This document shows positions 5,324 to 6,437 of a stretch of DNA of 6,437 bases, piece after piece. Source of the stretch: Bacteriovoracales bacterium. GTDB taxonomy: Bacteria; Bdellovibrionota; Bacteriovoracia; Bacteriovoracales; Bacteriovoracaceae. The notes under the pieces were generated by a model. The model was not told the DNA's origin, ran no database searches, and saw nothing but the letters and a program-made list of their open reading frames with translations. The stretch spans positions 1-6,437 of the forward strand of contig SKGZ01000225.1 of the NCBI GenBank assembly GCA_007117175.1. Reading direction: 5' to 3'. The position numbers were made by a program, and so were the translations under genes. How positions within the stretch are numbered: position 1 is the first letter of the stretch; each line of letters opens with the position of its first letter.

Positions 5324-6437
5324 ATGAAATACTATCTATTATTTATTCTAATATCCAATGCGGTTTTAGCCGTTGCAAGTCACGCACCTGAGGATAATGA
5401 TCCTTTAGTCGAATTCGCAGAAGGTCAGCCTAGGAGAACAGCTTCAGAAGATCCTGAAGATTCTAATAATACAGATCGAGTAGGCTCATTTGTAGACTTT
5501 GAAAAGAAGGTGATCATTTCCTGTGCTGAATCTTCAACACAGGATGCTGAGCGACTTCCGGAAATTATTAAATATTGCACCAAGACCACAGACTGGCTCA
5601 ATACTCATTTTTACTCCTATGTTGCTCAAAAGAAAGCAGAGGAAATAGCGATGAATTCTAAGGGGAAAAAAATTCAAGACACCATCACTGAGAGTATTAA
5701 TAATGAAAATGCAGATATGCAAAGAATGGCCTATGAAAGTCAAATTGATGTAGCCGAAGGTCGCAAAGCTGCCAGCAGAAGGATGGGCTATAATACCAAG
5801 GCCTTCGCTGCTAATATTGTTCAACTTTATTTTAGATGGCCTCCAGAGGACACCAGTATGAATCGCAGAAAACTAGAAAAATTGGCCATGGCCTACGGAA
5901 TGGAGAGTTTTCAGCATATTGAAGAAGCCAATCAACACAAATCACAGGCTAAGTATCTGAAGGCAAGAAAGCAGCAATACTTGGCCACTCTTAATCGCGA
6001 GGAAGAGGATTCATCTTTGGTGAATTGTTATGAAGAGCCTGATCACCCAACTTGTCAGAGGGAAGAAAAGAAGGTGGATCGCACCAGCCCTTTTGGTCAG
6101 ATCACTGAGGTGCCATCAGGACTGAATTTTGATAATGATGATGACAGCAGTCTCACTAACCGTAGGGCGCACACGACCCCTTCTGCCAGTAGTGGAGTGG
6201 GGGCTGCAGAAACACAGAGCAGTGATGGCAAGTTTGCTGAAATGAGTTCTGGGTCACGGGGTGGCGGAGGTGGAATGCCCATGGGGATGGGAATGGATGG
6301 CGCAGGAGGAAGGGCAAGCGCATTGAGTCCAGCTGCAATGTCTGGCTGGGGCAATGATGGTTTTGCTGATCCCAATCAGCAGAAAGAGGGGCAAGAAGAA
6401 GTCTCAGTGGGTGACTTTGTGGCCGAATACAGTAAAA
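5324..6437 (+). CDS. Exported protein with charged helical core and Gly/Met-rich tail (3' end outside window), function unknown
   Basis: An open frame of at least 371 codons runs off the window without a stop. It is real: signal peptide MKYYLLFILISNAVLA (1-16, alternative cut after SHA at 21), ribosome binding site, promoter-like TATAAT, and no stop over 1.1 kb. An in-frame ATG at 5282 would add 14 residues and is less likely. After an acidic region (22-55) come C67 and C85. A charged, largely helical stretch (about 90-230) includes QIDVAEGRKAASRRMGY (140-156), similar to a basic segment in the divergent neighbour. A cysteine pair C235-x8-C244 follows, then Ser/Thr/Asp-rich low complexity and a Gly/Met-rich stretch (313-329, containing GGGGGMPMGMGMDG). 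Codons beyond about 6100 look more GC-rich than the rest. No family recognised; it is likely periplasmic, outer-membrane associated or secreted. Confidence 0.87.
   Translation, partial: MKYYLLFILISNAVLAVASHAPEDNDPLVEFAEGQPRRTASEDPEDSNNTDRVGSFVDFEKKVIISCAESSTQDAERLPEIIKYCTKTTDWLNTHFYSYVAQKKAEEIAMNSKGKKIQDTITESINNENADMQRMAYESQIDVAEGRKAASRRMGYNTKAFAANIVQLYFRWPPEDTSMNRRKLEKLAMAYGMESFQHIEEANQHKSQAKYLKARKQQYLATLNREEEDSSLVNCYEEPDHPTCQREEKKVDRTSPFGQITEVPSGLNFDNDDDSSLTNRRAHTTPSASSGVGAAETQSSDGKFAEMSSGSRGGGGGMPMGMGMDGAGGRASALSPAAMSGWGNDGFADPNQQKEGQEEVSVGDFVAEYSK

Noticed and set aside
5534..5824. 96-codon open frame on the minus strand
   Set aside because: It sits inside the 5324 gene, which has a signal peptide, ribosome binding site and more than 1.1 kb of open frame. 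The antisense translation has no such support.
6097..6375. Two minus-strand open frames (92 and 60 codons), Pro- or Ser-rich
   Set aside because: The proline-rich translation is the antisense of the Gly-rich coding stretch of the 5324 gene. No ribosome binding site was seen.

Overview
The window looks like chromosomal DNA of an AT-leaning Gram-negative bacterium. A member of the Bdellovibrionota (Bdellovibrio/Bacteriovorax relatives) is my best guess. That guess rests on a CpaF-type Flp/Tad pilus ATPase, several Sec-exported proteins of no recognisable family, a cysteine-cluster secreted protein and a Gly/Met-rich secreted protein. No marker gene here proves the taxonomy. There are no RNA genes, insertion sequences, phage genes or CRISPR repeats. 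The window is almost entirely coding.

Layout. (1) Bases 1-912 (+) hold the C-terminal 303 residues of a CpaF/TadA secretion ATPase whose start lies upstream of the window. (2) Bases 977-3561 (+) hold three tightly packed genes. They are enolase (GTG start with a strong Shine-Dalgarno), then a 190-residue protein resembling the 2'-5' RNA ligase/2H phosphoesterase fold but lacking the second catalytic motif, then a 241-residue exported protein with one C-terminal membrane anchor. The last two junctions are TAA|ATG and ATGA, so these three genes are very probably co-translated. (3) Bases 3540-5138 (-) hold a 532-residue exported protein with several hydrophobic segments and a four-cysteine cluster. 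Its 3' end overlaps the preceding gene by 22 bp. (4) Bases 5139-5323 form a 185-bp divergent intergenic region with a candidate promoter on each strand. (5) From 5324 to the window end (+) runs a second exported protein, open for at least 371 codons without a stop. It has a charged, probably helical middle and a low-complexity Gly/Met-rich tail.

How the genes may work together. The CpaF ATPase would power a Flp/Tad-type pilus or related secretion apparatus in the inner membrane. No platform genes (TadB/TadC type) follow it; a glycolytic enzyme does. The anchored protein at 2836-3561 and the two divergently transcribed exported proteins are cell-envelope proteins of unknown function. The two divergent proteins share a signal peptide beginning MKY and a similar basic motif at a similar depth, which hints at distant relationship or joint function. 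A link between these envelope proteins and the pilus ATPase is suggested only by proximity.
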